From Halomonas sp. ALS9 (lineage in GTDB: Bacteria > Pseudomonadota > Gammaproteobacteria > Pseudomonadales > Halomonadaceae), in assembly GCF_001651035.1 (NCBI RefSeq), contig NZ_LXRG01000110.1, positions 1-64,000 of the forward strand: 64,000 bases of DNA. The letters are read 5' to 3'. Of the stretch, positions 34,601 to 41,587 are shown piece by piece. Under the pieces are notes generated by a model. It did not search any database. It saw only the letters and a list, made by a program, of their open reading frames with translations, and was not told the origin of the DNA. The stretch's first letter is position 1. Every line of letters starts with the position of its first letter. Made by a program: the position numbers and the translations under genes.

Positions 34601-35370
34601 TGGGCCATGCCGGTGCCGAGCATGCCCATGCCCACGCCTTGGGCGCGGGCGACGTTGGCCATGCCGTTTTGGTAGCGGTCGCGGGCCTGGGTTAAGCGCC
34701 GCTGGCGGTCGGCGACTTCGGCTAGGTGACGCTTTTGTTCCTGCAGGGTGGTGTTTAGGCGCTCTTCCCGGGTGCGTAGCTCTCTTGCGCTTCGCCCCAT
34801 GTTATCGGTGCTGATGCCCGCTTCATCCAGCCGTGTTTTTAAGCCCCGGATGCGCTCGGTTTGGGTGGCGTGGTTCTGGGTGAGCCGCTTTACTTCCTCG
34901 CCTGCGTTGCGGGTGCGGTTGCGGTATTCCCGCATCGCGCGGGCGGAGCGGTCAAACTCGGTTTGCTGGCCGTGGAGGCGCACGCGGGCGCGCTCCAGCG
35001 AGGCGGTCAGCTGGTCGGTGGGCTGTTTGGTGTTGAGCAGTTCTTTTGCTAAGCGGTCGTATTCCCGCCGGGCGACGGTAAGGCCGGATTTGATGCCGGT
35101 GTGCGCTTCGCGCTGGCGTTCCAGTGCCTGGGTGTATTCACGGTTGCGCGTGCGTGCGTCGCGCATTGCGCGGGTGTTGGTGCGAATAGCGGCATTGGCT
35201 TTGCGGTAGCTGGTGAGGTCGCTTTGCTGACGCTGCAGGTCTTTGAGCTGGTCGCGGGTTTCGCGCATGGCCTGGCCGGTTTGACCGGCGCTTTGGCGCA
35301 TCCGCTTTAGGGGGCCGGTGACGCGATCTACCGCGTTCAACATGACTTGCAGGCGTAGATTACGCGACAT
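31624..35370 (-). CDS. T: Tail tape measure protein T
   Basis: 1248 residues that set tail length. An N-terminal, highly charged coiled coil (about 1-240) is followed by the TP901-type conserved core (about 260-560), a long hydrophobic region (about 600-720) and repeated modules: WSPLGLLYSG... then WSPLGLLHSA..., and two HSPSRVFA/NSPSRVFEG units. Unusual is a C-terminal Pro/Leu/Glu-rich repeat tract (about 1080-1190) built of units such as ETPTLDALHIERP and LGALEIQRPTLP. Length would predict a tail of over 180 nm at 1.5 A per residue. Confidence 0.95.
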   Translation of the reverse strand: MSRNLRLQVMLNAVDRVTGPLKRMRQSAGQTGQAMRETRDQLKDLQRQQSDLTSYRKANAAIRTNTRAMRDARTRNREYTQALERQREAHTGIKSGLTVARREYDRLAKELLNTKQPTDQLTASLERARVRLHGQQTEFDRSARAMREYRNRTRNAGEEVKRLTQNHATQTERIRGLKTRLDEAGISTDNMGRSARELRTREERLNTTLQEQKRHLAEVADRQRRLTQARDRYQNGMANVARAQGVGMGMLGTGMAQGYAAARLLTPGVAWAEQMSTLQAVGRFDADDERFQGLRQQSRDLGSTTAFSATEVGAGQEFLLRAGMSSEAIQASMKDVLALSLANNTELARAADIASNIAGAFKVDMEAEGAMARVGDILSGTASRANVNLEMLGETMKYLGGAEDLKLTMEQAAAMSGILGNIGIQGSQAGTTMRAMMNRLTNPAAKGAAAIENIGLQVSDANGNMRAMPDILRDISQATADLGNVERKAIMQDIFGVEAGSGMAELVDAMGGGRLDEIINALGDNMGENARMAEVMADNIGGDLKNLRSAWEEVGISITDTNDGPLRDLVQTITTITRAVGDWIKANPELAGTIAKVAAAMIALATIGGAVTMTFASILSPLLFARFAMSTLGIQAGVLGPVLKTAGAALFAVGKALTVGLLGALKATAVFLATNPIGWAILAIAATALVIYKYWEPIKGFFLGLWQQVKDAFGDGIGGVTRLLVNWSPLGLLYSGISSALGLLGIELPGSLSELGSKMIGGLSSGMSSAMGWVRQSANSVWATVNDAFGNGIGGVSKLLIDWSPLGLLHSAFVSTLDRLGISVPEGFRSLGGFVIDGLLGGLTEKLSALRERITSIATSVADWFKGVLGINSPSRVFEGFGVNIVEGMINGIGSMIGALRDQVMGMAGNIAGWVQDAMGSALESLSNGANRAIQLGRDTAYGLGQGIRDGANRATESAANLANDVTSTVRGWLDIHSPSRVFATIGGYVSQGLANGIEADADGPVKQVRSLTDRLRSAAAGLMLGAGVASPALALEFQTPTLPPLPTLVSEVATPNVPKPETPTLDALHIERPELPSLPELPALPELGALEIQRPTLPAMPTLYSEVATPHVPKPETPTLDALHIERPTLPALPELGALEIHRPTLPEMPTLDALAFEWPELPQFDPLQVDTSGVHIDARPPLQSHASQPNEGGLVIYGGINIEIHAAPGMDEQALARLVNAEVQRALRDAERRAQARHRSAFHDID

Positions 35371-35381
35371 CGGCTTTTTTC

Positions 35382-35896
35382 CTATTTGCTGCGTTTACCG
35401 TTTGGCTTGCTGCCTTCGTGGCGTTTGCGGGCGCGCTCGCGCCATTGCATGAGTTCTTCCAGCTCCATGCCGTCCATCGCGCTGGGTTCCCAGTGGAAGA
35501 CCATGGCTAGATCGGCCATGGCGTCTTCCACAAACTCGGCTAACGCTAGGCTTCGATGTCCTTGAATTTCTTTGGAGTTAAAAAACCGTTCAGCGCCGTG
35601 CCGAGTTGCACCAGGTCAACGATATCCATGGTTTTGAGTTCGGCTTCTGTCAGCGCGGGGGTGGTAATGCGGGGCATGACTTTGGTAAGGGCGGCCACGT
35701 CCAGGTTCATGATGTCGACCAGGGAGACGCCGCGCATACCGCCGCTCATGGGTTTGCGCACGGTGATTTCATTCACCAATGTTTTGCCACGCTGTAGCGG
35801 GGTTTCCAGCTCGACCACTTCGGTGGGTACGCCTGGGGCGGTGACTGTCTGGGTGTCGGTGGTTTCTGCTGTTTGGCTTTCAGTCTTGTCGATCAT
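35382..35896 (-). CDS. E': Tail chaperone E+E' made by -1 frameshift
   Basis: The zero frame (gpE) ends at 35546. A heptamer T-TTT-TTA (35585 to 35579, minus strand) in the correct X-XXY-YYZ phase lets ribosomes slip back by one and read 65 further codons, NSKEIQGHRS ... ELEELMQWRERARKR ..., to the stop at 35382, giving 171 residues. The extension has the P2 gpE' hallmark FHWEPSAMDGMEL. Such pairs coat the tape measure during tail assembly, and a fixed ratio matters. Confidence 0.88.
35546..35896 (-). CDS. E: Tail chaperone E
   Basis: 116 residues, acidic: a Gln/Thr-rich N terminus, LETPLQRGKTLVNEITVRKP and the C-terminal GFLTPKKFKDIEA. Matches P2 gpE (phage tail assembly chaperone). It is the unshifted product of the E/E' gene and is made in excess. 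Confidence 0.92.
   Translation of the reverse strand: MIDKTESQTAETTDTQTVTAPGVPTEVVELETPLQRGKTLVNEITVRKPMSGGMRGVSLVDIMNLDVAALTKVMPRITTPALTEAELKTMDIVDLVQLGTALNGFLTPKKFKDIEA
35579..35585 (-). promoter_or_regulatory. -1 ribosomal frameshift heptamer
   Basis: Minus-strand TTTTTTA, positioned so that T at 35585 is the third base of gpE codon 104 and TTT, TTA are codons 105 and 106. This is a canonical slippery site. Confidence 0.85.
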
Positions 35897-35918
35897 GATA
35901 TGTTCCTAAGTGTTGGGT

Positions 35919-35954
35919 GTGGCCACCGGGGTGGCCGTGGCCACCGGGGTGGCC
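35919..35954. repeat. Tandem 18-bp palindromic repeat between E and FII
   Basis: GTGGCCACCGGGGTGGCC occurs twice head to tail; each unit is itself an inverted repeat (GGCCACC/GGTGGCC). It can form hairpins in the mRNA between FII and E and may attenuate or protect the transcript. No T tract follows. Confidence 0.75.
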
Positions 35955-35978
35955 GTGGGTGGGAAGTTGCCGGGCTGA

Positions 35979-36485
35979 TTACACCCCAAGGGCGGCGCGG
36001 CGCTCTGCCAAGCGATCCTTACCGCGTACCTTGAAGATGAAGCCGGGCACGTCGCGTTCGATGACCTCTTCGCCATCGACCATTAACTTGAAGTAGCTCA
36101 GGGTGGTGGTAACGCTGATCTGGTTGTTATCGCCTTTGCTGGCGTCGCCCATGGCGATGGTTTTGTGGCGGCCGCGCATGACGATCTCGACAGGGATGAT
36201 GTTGCCGTCTTCGTCGGATTCGTAAGAGCCGGTCATGCGCAGCATGGCGGCGTCGTGGATGGGGCTGCCGTAGCTTTCGTAGATATCGACAATCATGCCG
36301 CCCGCGACCCATTCGAAGGTTTGCAGTTCGTTGCCTTGATCGACTTCAATCGGGCCTTCCATGCCGCCGCCTTCGTACTCGACCATGCGGCGGGCCAGCT
36401 CAGGCAGGGTGAGTTCGGGAATCTGGCCCTGCCAGTTGTTGCCGTCGCCGAACAAATTAAAGTCTTTGAGGATGTGGGGTAACAT
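35979..36485 (-). CDS. FII: Major tail tube protein FII
   Basis: 168 residues matching P2 gpFII: MLPHILKDFNLFGDGNNW at the start, then LPELARRMVEYEGGGMEGP and the ADRLA-type end. Hexamers form the inner tube through which DNA passes. It is 15 nt downstream of FI. Confidence 0.94.
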   Translation of the reverse strand: MLPHILKDFNLFGDGNNWQGQIPELTLPELARRMVEYEGGGMEGPIEVDQGNELQTFEWVAGGMIVDIYESYGSPIHDAAMLRMTGSYESDEDGNIIPVEIVMRGRHKTIAMGDASKGDNNQISVTTTLSYFKLMVDGEEVIERDVPGFIFKVRGKDRLAERRAALGV

Positions 36486-36500
36486 TTTTGCTTGCTCCTG

Positions 36501-37673
36501 TTAGGCGTTGATGCGGTCGGCAAAATCGACCAGATAGCGGTCGGTAATGCGCTGCTGCAGCATGAGATTTTCCAGCGGCGGCACCGGGGTGTAGTCGTAG
36601 TCGATGTAGAGCTTGCCGCTTTTCAGCACTTCCTTACTGTTCAGCTCTGGATCGAACCACGCTTCCCCGCCGAGGATGTAGCCCTTGCGCGTCAGCTCGC
36701 GGAACTTGGCATTGATGCCTTCGATAATGTCGCGCACCAGGCTGGGGTGCATGGGCTTGTCCACCGCCCATAGGTGGGCTTCGGCGATGGTGTCGGCGAG
36801 CACCTGGGCGGTGCGGGTGTAGGACTCAAAGGCGAACAGCGGGTCGATGGTGCAGGTGCGCGAGCCCCAGAAGCGGAAGCCTGATTTGTTGATGAGCGTG
36901 GTGACTTCGGCGGCGTTGAGGTAACCGGCATCGGTGGCGGGATCTTGGAGATCCCAGAACACATCGTGGGTAATGCCGGTGACGCTGTTCACGGGCATGT
37001 TGGAAAGGGTTTTGTGCCAGCCGATGTCGTTATCCAAGCGGGCGCGGTGGCCAAGGGCTTTGGCGACGGCGGAGAGCGGGCGGCTTTCCTGGGCGTTAAC
37101 GTCGAAGTTTTGGAAGTTGGGCCAGATCACCATGGCTTCCCGCTCGCCGAAGTTCTCCCGGTACATCACCGCTTCTTCTTTGGTTTCGCAGCCGTAAGCA
37201 GATACGTAGGCGAAGGCGCGTAGCTTGATGGCGATGCTGACCAGGGCACTGGCGACGTTTTCGTTATCCAGCTCCGGCACGCCGAGAATGCGCGGTTTCA
37301 CACCAAAGCGCTGTTCGGCGGCGAGCAGCGCTTGAATGCCGGTTTTCTGACCGGTGGCGGTCACGCTGCCGATGATATTGGCGGTGGTTTCGGCTTCGTC
37401 CTCGCCTTCGGCCACGCGCACCACCACGCACAGGGCGCGGGTTTCTTCGACAATGGCGCGCAGCGAGCGGGCCAGGGTGCCGGTGGTGCCTGCCGCGCCA
37501 ATGGCGCTGTAGATGTCGGTGACCAGCACCGGCGTATCGAGGGGAAAGCGTTCGGCGTCCGCCTCCGGGCCAGTAGCCACCAAGCCGATAACGGCGGTGG
37601 CCACGGTGCGGATGGGGCGAGTGCCTTCGTTGATTTCGACGACGCGGACGCCGTGATGGTAATCCTGGGCCAT
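36501..37673 (-). CDS. FI: Contractile tail sheath protein FI
   Basis: 390 residues matching P2 gpFI: MAQDYHHGVRVVEINEGTRP, then FWGSRTCTIDPLFAFESY and the C-terminal LYIDYDYTPVPPLENL. The first gene of the F operon; a conserved 22-bp element lies 99 bp upstream, and GGAGA precedes the ATG. Confidence 0.95.
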   Translation of the reverse strand: MAQDYHHGVRVVEINEGTRPIRTVATAVIGLVATGPEADAERFPLDTPVLVTDIYSAIGAAGTTGTLARSLRAIVEETRALCVVVRVAEGEDEAETTANIIGSVTATGQKTGIQALLAAEQRFGVKPRILGVPELDNENVASALVSIAIKLRAFAYVSAYGCETKEEAVMYRENFGEREAMVIWPNFQNFDVNAQESRPLSAVAKALGHRARLDNDIGWHKTLSNMPVNSVTGITHDVFWDLQDPATDAGYLNAAEVTTLINKSGFRFWGSRTCTIDPLFAFESYTRTAQVLADTIAEAHLWAVDKPMHPSLVRDIIEGINAKFRELTRKGYILGGEAWFDPELNSKEVLKSGKLYIDYDYTPVPPLENLMLQQRITDRYLVDFADRINA

Positions 37674-37761
37674 GCTTGTCTCCTGCGCAGGTTCAAGCGG
37701 GGTTCTGTTGAGGTGTGCTGCTATGGTGGGCAGGCTTCGCGCGGGAGGGTAGTGGCGGGCG

Positions 37762-37783
37762 TTGTGCGGGAGGTGGGGGACAG
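37762..37783. promoter_or_regulatory. Late-operon element upstream of FI
   Basis: On the plus strand TTGTGCGGG-N10-CAG; extended similarity (GGGTAGTGGCGGGCG just before it) to the element at 45505-45526 and to 51157-51178. Probable Ogr-like activator box of the F operon. It also lies right before the plus-strand Abi-like gene. Confidence 0.7.
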
Positions 37784-37801
37784 TGCAGAATGGCTCACTT
37801 A

Positions 37802-38695
37802 ATGAAAATTAATCAGGGAGTTCCCGGTTTGAGTCAATCAAAAAAAGGCGCACAAGAGGCTCAAGGCGCTACACCAAAAAAAAGAGATAATACCAACAAG
37901 TGTTTGATAGTCGGGGTCGTTGTAGTTTCTATAGTGGCAATCTGTTTTTATATGGGCTGGGTTGGAATAAGTGAACCATCCCCTAAGCCAGAGGACTGGG
38001 CTAACTTTGCAACCTATCTCTCGGGCACGGTCGGAGTGGCGGCGGTAGTGGCTACGTTGTTTGCCTTTGTAAAGACACTGGGACAGCAGAAGGACTTGTT
38101 AGATAGTCAAGAAAAGCAAATATTATTGCTTAGCTATCAGGTTGAAGATAGTAAAGTGAATCTGTCTCAATTGAGAGCGGTAAATATTTTTCCAGAGATA
38201 ATTAAAAACAATAACAGTAAGTCTCATTTGCTTTTAAGAAGTATAGAAGGTGTGTATGCATCAAATTTCAAAATAAAGGATTCAGACATTAAAGAGGAAG
38301 TGTCTTTTGATTCTTTAAAGATTGGGGCTTTGTTTTATGATCTTGAGAGTGTGAAAGTAATTGATAATCTTTATGATGTGCATGATAGAGCAATCAATGA
38401 AATTATTAATTATGTAATGAAAGGGCCTAAAGATGTGGTTGATTTTTGTTCGGATATGATCTCACAAGATAAATATCTTTATTATTACTTTGACTCTGAA
38501 ATAATAAGAAATAAGCGTTTTATTGATTGCTATCATGCATATATGATGGGGTGTAAAATGAGCGATGAAGAAAGAGAAAAGTTTGCTTTGATTAAATCCG
38601 ATGAAATTTTTGTTTCAAGTATGATTAGTACAAAAGAGGATGGTATTTTATCGAGGTGGTATGATATAGGTGAAAAATCTAGAGTAAAGGTTTGA
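37802..38695 (+). CDS. Two-pass membrane protein resembling AbiC-type exclusion proteins
   Basis: About 297 residues. A polar N terminus rich in Lys, a helix (CLIVGVVVVSIVAICFYMGW), the segment EDWANFATYLSGTVGVAAVVATL that includes the second helix, a coiled coil (LGQQKDLLDSQEKQILLL) and an AT-coded, charged C-terminal domain. This architecture is that of putative AbiC-type phage exclusion proteins. It is in the FI-tail fibre gap, where P2 carries fun(Z), a T5-exclusion gene. The start is unsure: ATG at 37790 or 37802, or a TTG at 37829 with a good GGGAG. Much more AT-rich than its neighbours. Confidence 0.65.
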   Translation: MKINQGVPGLSQSKKGAQEAQGATPKKRDNTNKCLIVGVVVVSIVAICFYMGWVGISEPSPKPEDWANFATYLSGTVGVAAVVATLFAFVKTLGQQKDLLDSQEKQILLLSYQVEDSKVNLSQLRAVNIFPEIIKNNNSKSHLLLRSIEGVYASNFKIKDSDIKEEVSFDSLKIGALFYDLESVKVIDNLYDVHDRAINEIINYVMKGPKDVVDFCSDMISQDKYLYYYFDSEIIRNKRFIDCYHAYMMGCKMSDEEREKFALIKSDEIFVSSMISTKEDGILSRWYDIGEKSRVKV

Positions 38696-38715
38696 TAACA
38701 TTGTATCGAATGAAA

Positions 38716-38747
38716 AACATCAAGCCCACTCCAGTGGGCTTGATGTT
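38716..38747. terminator. Long perfect hairpin after the Abi-like gene
   Basis: A perfect 15-bp stem (AACATCAAGCCCACT / AGTGGGCTTGATGTT) with a CC loop, 20 nt after the stop. There is no T tract, so it may be a weak terminator or an RNA-stabilising element. Confidence 0.6.
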
Positions 38748-38803
38748 ACAGGTGCTAATACTCAAGGTACAGAAGGCTTGTAGTTATTGAGTAGTTTAAG
38801 TGC

Positions 38804-38916
38804 CTACTGAGCCGCTTCATTAGCCTCCTCCAACGTTTCCGCCCGCTGCACCGCCGCTTTTCCGCCTAGCGCGATGCTGAGTATTAAGGTAATGTTTTGC
38901 TCGGCGAGACGGCATC
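38804..38916 (-). pseudogene. Decayed 3' end of a tail-fibre-chaperone gene
   Basis: Reading the minus strand gives ...RLAEQNITLILSIALGG, then KAAVQRAETLEEANEAAQ and a stop at 38804. This matches the C-terminal part of the tail protein at 39316-39798 (LGGKAAVQRADTIEAKEEAA). No start or upstream part remains. It lies between the two plus-strand cargo genes and marks an old gene edge. Confidence 0.75.
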
Positions 38917-38969
38917 AGTAGCCGTAAGCCTTCCAATACCGTTTAACACAGTTGTTAAAGGAAACAGTC

Positions 38970-39242
38970 ATGTTAAAAAGCACGAGCAAGTTCGAAGTGG
39001 TTGAATTGATTTATAAAAAAGAGAATTCTGAAGGTGGCTTTGCGATCGCGACTGGTTACTGGGAAGGGAACCGAGAGAAGCTGGCGACTGCTTGCCGTTG
39101 GTATGAAGATGACGGTATCGGCTACCCTCAAACCTTTGGAAAACCTCAGTGGATGTTGCTACCTGCAGACGCATTTCATGTAGATGATCTTCTCAAGCTC
39201 CCCGAGAAACGTACTGCCGAGATCCTATTTTCTCAGCAATGA
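38970..39242 (+). CDS. Small hypothetical cargo protein
   Basis: 90 residues, with AAAGGAAA upstream of the ATG at 38970. An alpha+beta pattern: FEVVELIYKKEN, then FAIATGYWEGN, REKLATACRWYEDDG and a C-terminal helix. No domain recognised. With the upstream Abi-like gene it fills the fun(Z) cargo site and is followed by a terminator. Confidence 0.6.
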   Translation: MLKSTSKFEVVELIYKKENSEGGFAIATGYWEGNREKLATACRWYEDDGIGYPQTFGKPQWMLLPADAFHVDDLLKLPEKRTAEILFSQQ

Positions 39243-39272
39243 TCCCAATATAAGTTACATATTGAACAGTAA

Positions 39273-39300
39273 GAAGCCCGCCAATTGGCGGGCTTCATTC
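39273..39300. terminator. Bidirectional terminator between cargo gene and tail gene
   Basis: GAAGCCCGCCAATTGGCGGGCTTC is a perfect palindrome with a T-rich flank on the plus strand (ATTCGTTC), and serves the convergent cargo and tail genes. Confidence 0.8.
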
Positions 39301-39315
39301 GTTCTGGCTATGCGT

Positions 39316-39798
39316 TTATACCTCCGGCGGCCGGTAGCGGTTGAGCTGCTCGATGGCTTGCTGGGCGGCCTCTTCTTTGGCTTCGATGGTGTCAGCGCGT
39401 TGCACGGCGGCTTTGCCGCCCAGACGCAGGTTGCGGATATCGCGCAGGGCGGTTTCCCACGCTTCAGCGGTGGCGACGATCTCCTGGGCGGCGGCTTCGG
39501 CGCTGACCCCAAACATATCGATGTGATCCTGCACGCTGGAAGGAATTGCCGCTTCATCCTTGCCGCTTGCCAACCACTCGCTGGCTTCCTGCTTGGCCAG
39601 CAGGTATTCCTGGTCGATGTAGCTGCCGGGGCTGACGAAGGCGGCGCGGGCGTTGCCTGCGGCGGTGTCGATTTTGCGGCCTAGTTGGGCTTGAGCCGCA
39701 TCAACAACCACGCCAAGAGGAACACCGGCAGCCTTCAATTCAGCATCGCTAGTGGATACGAATATCTTTCCATCATGCTTAACTGAGCTAATCAGCAT
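39316..39798 (-). CDS. Tail fibre assembly-like protein
   Basis: 160 residues. The middle part AAGNARAAFVSPGSYIDQEYLLAKQEA and the helical end WETALRDIRNLRLGGKAAVQRA are typical of phage proteins next to tail fibre genes that act as fibre chaperones or fibre-tip domains. It takes the place of P2 gene G. A decayed homologue lies at 38804. Confidence 0.6.
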   Translation of the reverse strand: MLISSVKHDGKIFVSTSDAELKAAGVPLGVVVDAAQAQLGRKIDTAAGNARAAFVSPGSYIDQEYLLAKQEASEWLASGKDEAAIPSSVQDHIDMFGVSAEAAAQEIVATAEAWETALRDIRNLRLGGKAAVQRADTIEAKEEAAQQAIEQLNRYRPPEV

Positions 39799-39815
39799 TG
39801 TTATTTACCTCTTGG

Positions 39816-40613
39816 TTAGATAGTTGTGTTTGAAACGTAGTTAGGAGCAACGCTATCTAGATCCTTAAAAAGATCAGAAAAGCTATTAACGCCCGTAACC
39901 GTTGTGGCAGTTCTAGAAATATTATAAGTGCTGGCATTAAAGACGAAGCCTGCTAGGGCAGCGACATCAACTTGTGAGTTAGCTAGGGCTACGCTCAAGA
40001 AACCGCTACTAGAAACAAGAGGATGATCCTTTACCTCTGCTTTGGAACGATACAGTGATATCAGGAGCTCTCTGCCGTCACCGCTAAAGTGGTTGTGCGC
40101 TAAAATGCCATTAGGGGAAGGCCGGTAATATGTGGTACCAGCTTCCAGGGATGGCGTGACCACATTTACATTAAATAGCGATAGTCGGCACGAATGAGAG
40201 CAGCGCAGCCCAAGAACCTCTGATCCGCCGTCTGAGCTAATAAATGTTTTGAAATACACGGTCGCTTTCGCATCGTTCAGCATGTCAGGCGTTCTCAAAG
40301 TAATATTCTTTACTCCAAAAAACTGACGCTCATCACCAAACTCATGAATAGCACCCGGCTTAAGGTGTATGGAGCACGAGCCCGACTCTGGTGTTCTGGC
40401 TACCGCTTCTCCAACTGTTAAGAGTGGGCTTTCAAAGGTTCCCGCGTTCCCGTCACTGCCATCTGGGGAAACGTAAAAATCTTTCGATAAATTAGGAATA
40501 GCCTTAACTGCTGCTAATACTGCGGCGTCAATCCCTTTAACCTTATTAGCGACTTCACTGGTGAGATTGTTCGCGGCGTTAACCAGCGCGGTGATTTGGC
40601 TTTCTAGGCTCAT
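39816..40613 (-). CDS. Tail fibre protein with right-handed beta-helix domain
   Basis: 265 residues. The N-terminal helical stem (SLESQITALVNAANNLTSEV) is followed by a pectate-lyase-like beta-helix region that opens with FYVSPDGSDGNAGTFESPLLTV, a hallmark of phage tailspikes acting on surface polysaccharides. Likely the receptor-binding part of the fibre. More AT-rich than the neighbouring tail genes, consistent with exchange of host-range modules. Confidence 0.75.
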   Translation of the reverse strand: MSLESQITALVNAANNLTSEVANKVKGIDAAVLAAVKAIPNLSKDFYVSPDGSDGNAGTFESPLLTVGEAVARTPESGSCSIHLKPGAIHEFGDERQFFGVKNITLRTPDMLNDAKATVYFKTFISSDGGSEVLGLRCSHSCRLSLFNVNVVTPSLEAGTTYYRPSPNGILAHNHFSGDGRELLISLYRSKAEVKDHPLVSSSGFLSVALANSQVDVAALAGFVFNASTYNISRTATTVTGVNSFSDLFKDLDSVAPNYVSNTTI

Positions 40614-40984
40614 GTGGCCTCCTGGTCTGTGGTGGTGCTGTTTTGGATGGTGGCGGCGCCTTGGGTGAAGGCGTCGGTTAAGGCGGTGAGGGCTTCGCCG
40701 AACTGGGTTTCGATGTCGCCCACCTGGGCCTTGGTGGCCTTCTTGGCCAGCTCTTCGGTGATGGTGGTGGCGAAGTTGGGGTTGTTGCCCAGGGCTTCGG
40801 CCAGCTCGGCGAGGGTGTCCAGGGTTTCCGGGGCGCTGCCGATCAGCGTTTGTATGCGCTGGTCGATTTGCGCCGTGGTGGGCACGTCGGCTTTATTGGC
40901 CTTGTTGCGCAGCTTGCCGTCGATTACCCCTAACGTATGGGTCACCGCTTGGCGTAGGGCGATCAGGTTTTCATCAAAGCTCAT
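40610..40984 (-). CDS. Tail fibre stem-like protein
   Basis: 124 residues with heptad-rich stretches and TLIGSAPETLDTLAELAEAL, a motif found repeatedly in tail fibre stems of gpH type. It overlaps both neighbours by 4 nt. Probably part of a multi-chain fibre. Confidence 0.65.
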   Translation of the reverse strand: MSFDENLIALRQAVTHTLGVIDGKLRNKANKADVPTTAQIDQRIQTLIGSAPETLDTLAELAEALGNNPNFATTITEELAKKATKAQVGDIETQFGEALTALTDAFTQGAATIQNSTTTDQEAT

Positions 40985-41235
40985 GGGGTGGCGTCCTCCT
41001 GGGCGGCGATCATGCCGCCGTGGTGGCTAATGGCGTCGGTGAGCGCGGCCATCATGCTGCCGAGCTGCTGGGTGGCGTGGCGGGCTTCCTCCACTTGGGC
41101 GAGGATCTCCGGCGAGAGCGTGCCGGGCGGGCCTTGGGTGCCGTGGCTGATAACCTGAAAGCGCGGCGGTGCGGGTAGGTGCACGGTTACCGAGCGCGCG
41201 GGCATTTGGACGGTTAAGCGAGTGGCATTACTCAT
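40981..41235 (-). CDS. Small tail fibre-associated protein
   Basis: 84 residues. A strand-rich N terminus (TVQMPARSVTVHLPAPPRF), a short collagen-like GTQGPPG and a helical tail. Likely an adaptor of the split fibre; not recognised further. Confidence 0.5.
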   Translation of the reverse strand: MSNATRLTVQMPARSVTVHLPAPPRFQVISHGTQGPPGTLSPEILAQVEEARHATQQLGSMMAALTDAISHHGGMIAAQEDATP

Positions 41236-41587
41236 GAAGTACCCCCGGCGTTAGCTGGAAGTGGCCGCGCAGCAGGCTGAATACGTCGCCGTTTGGGAAG
41301 GTGACGCGCAGTTCATAGCGGGCACCTGACCACTCAGGTGATACGGCGCCCGCCGTTTGCGCGGGGCGGATATGCACATTGATGCCGCCTTGCTCGGGGG
41401 CCAGCTCAATGCCGTTACCGGTTTCACAGCTGAGCAGCGGGGCGCCCTGGGTGGTGGCCACCACGAAACTCGCTTCGCAGCCGGTGAGATCTACCGGCGC
41501 GGCGTTGGGGGCGTCGCTGGCCCAGGTCGCGCTAAAGCGGTAGGTGGTACCGGCGACCAGGGAAAGCGTGGGGGCCTGGGTGTTCAT
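41228..41587 (-). CDS. Tail protein, beta-sandwich-like
   Basis: 119 residues, strand-rich: LVAGTTYRFSATW, then PVDLTGCEASFVVAT and YELRVTFPNGDVFSLLRG. Resembles the baseplate-adaptor domains at fibre attachment points, such as BppU N-terminal type, only in general pattern. It lies between the gpH-like and stem genes. Confidence 0.5.
   Translation of the reverse strand: MNTQAPTLSLVAGTTYRFSATWASDAPNAAPVDLTGCEASFVVATTQGAPLLSCETGNGIELAPEQGGINVHIRPAQTAGAVSPEWSGARYELRVTFPNGDVFSLLRGHFQLTPGVLHE

Noticed and set aside
37802..38695. Calling the membrane cargo gene fun(Z)
   Set aside because: Only the genome position matches P2 fun(Z); the sequence pattern is instead that of AbiC-type membrane proteins.
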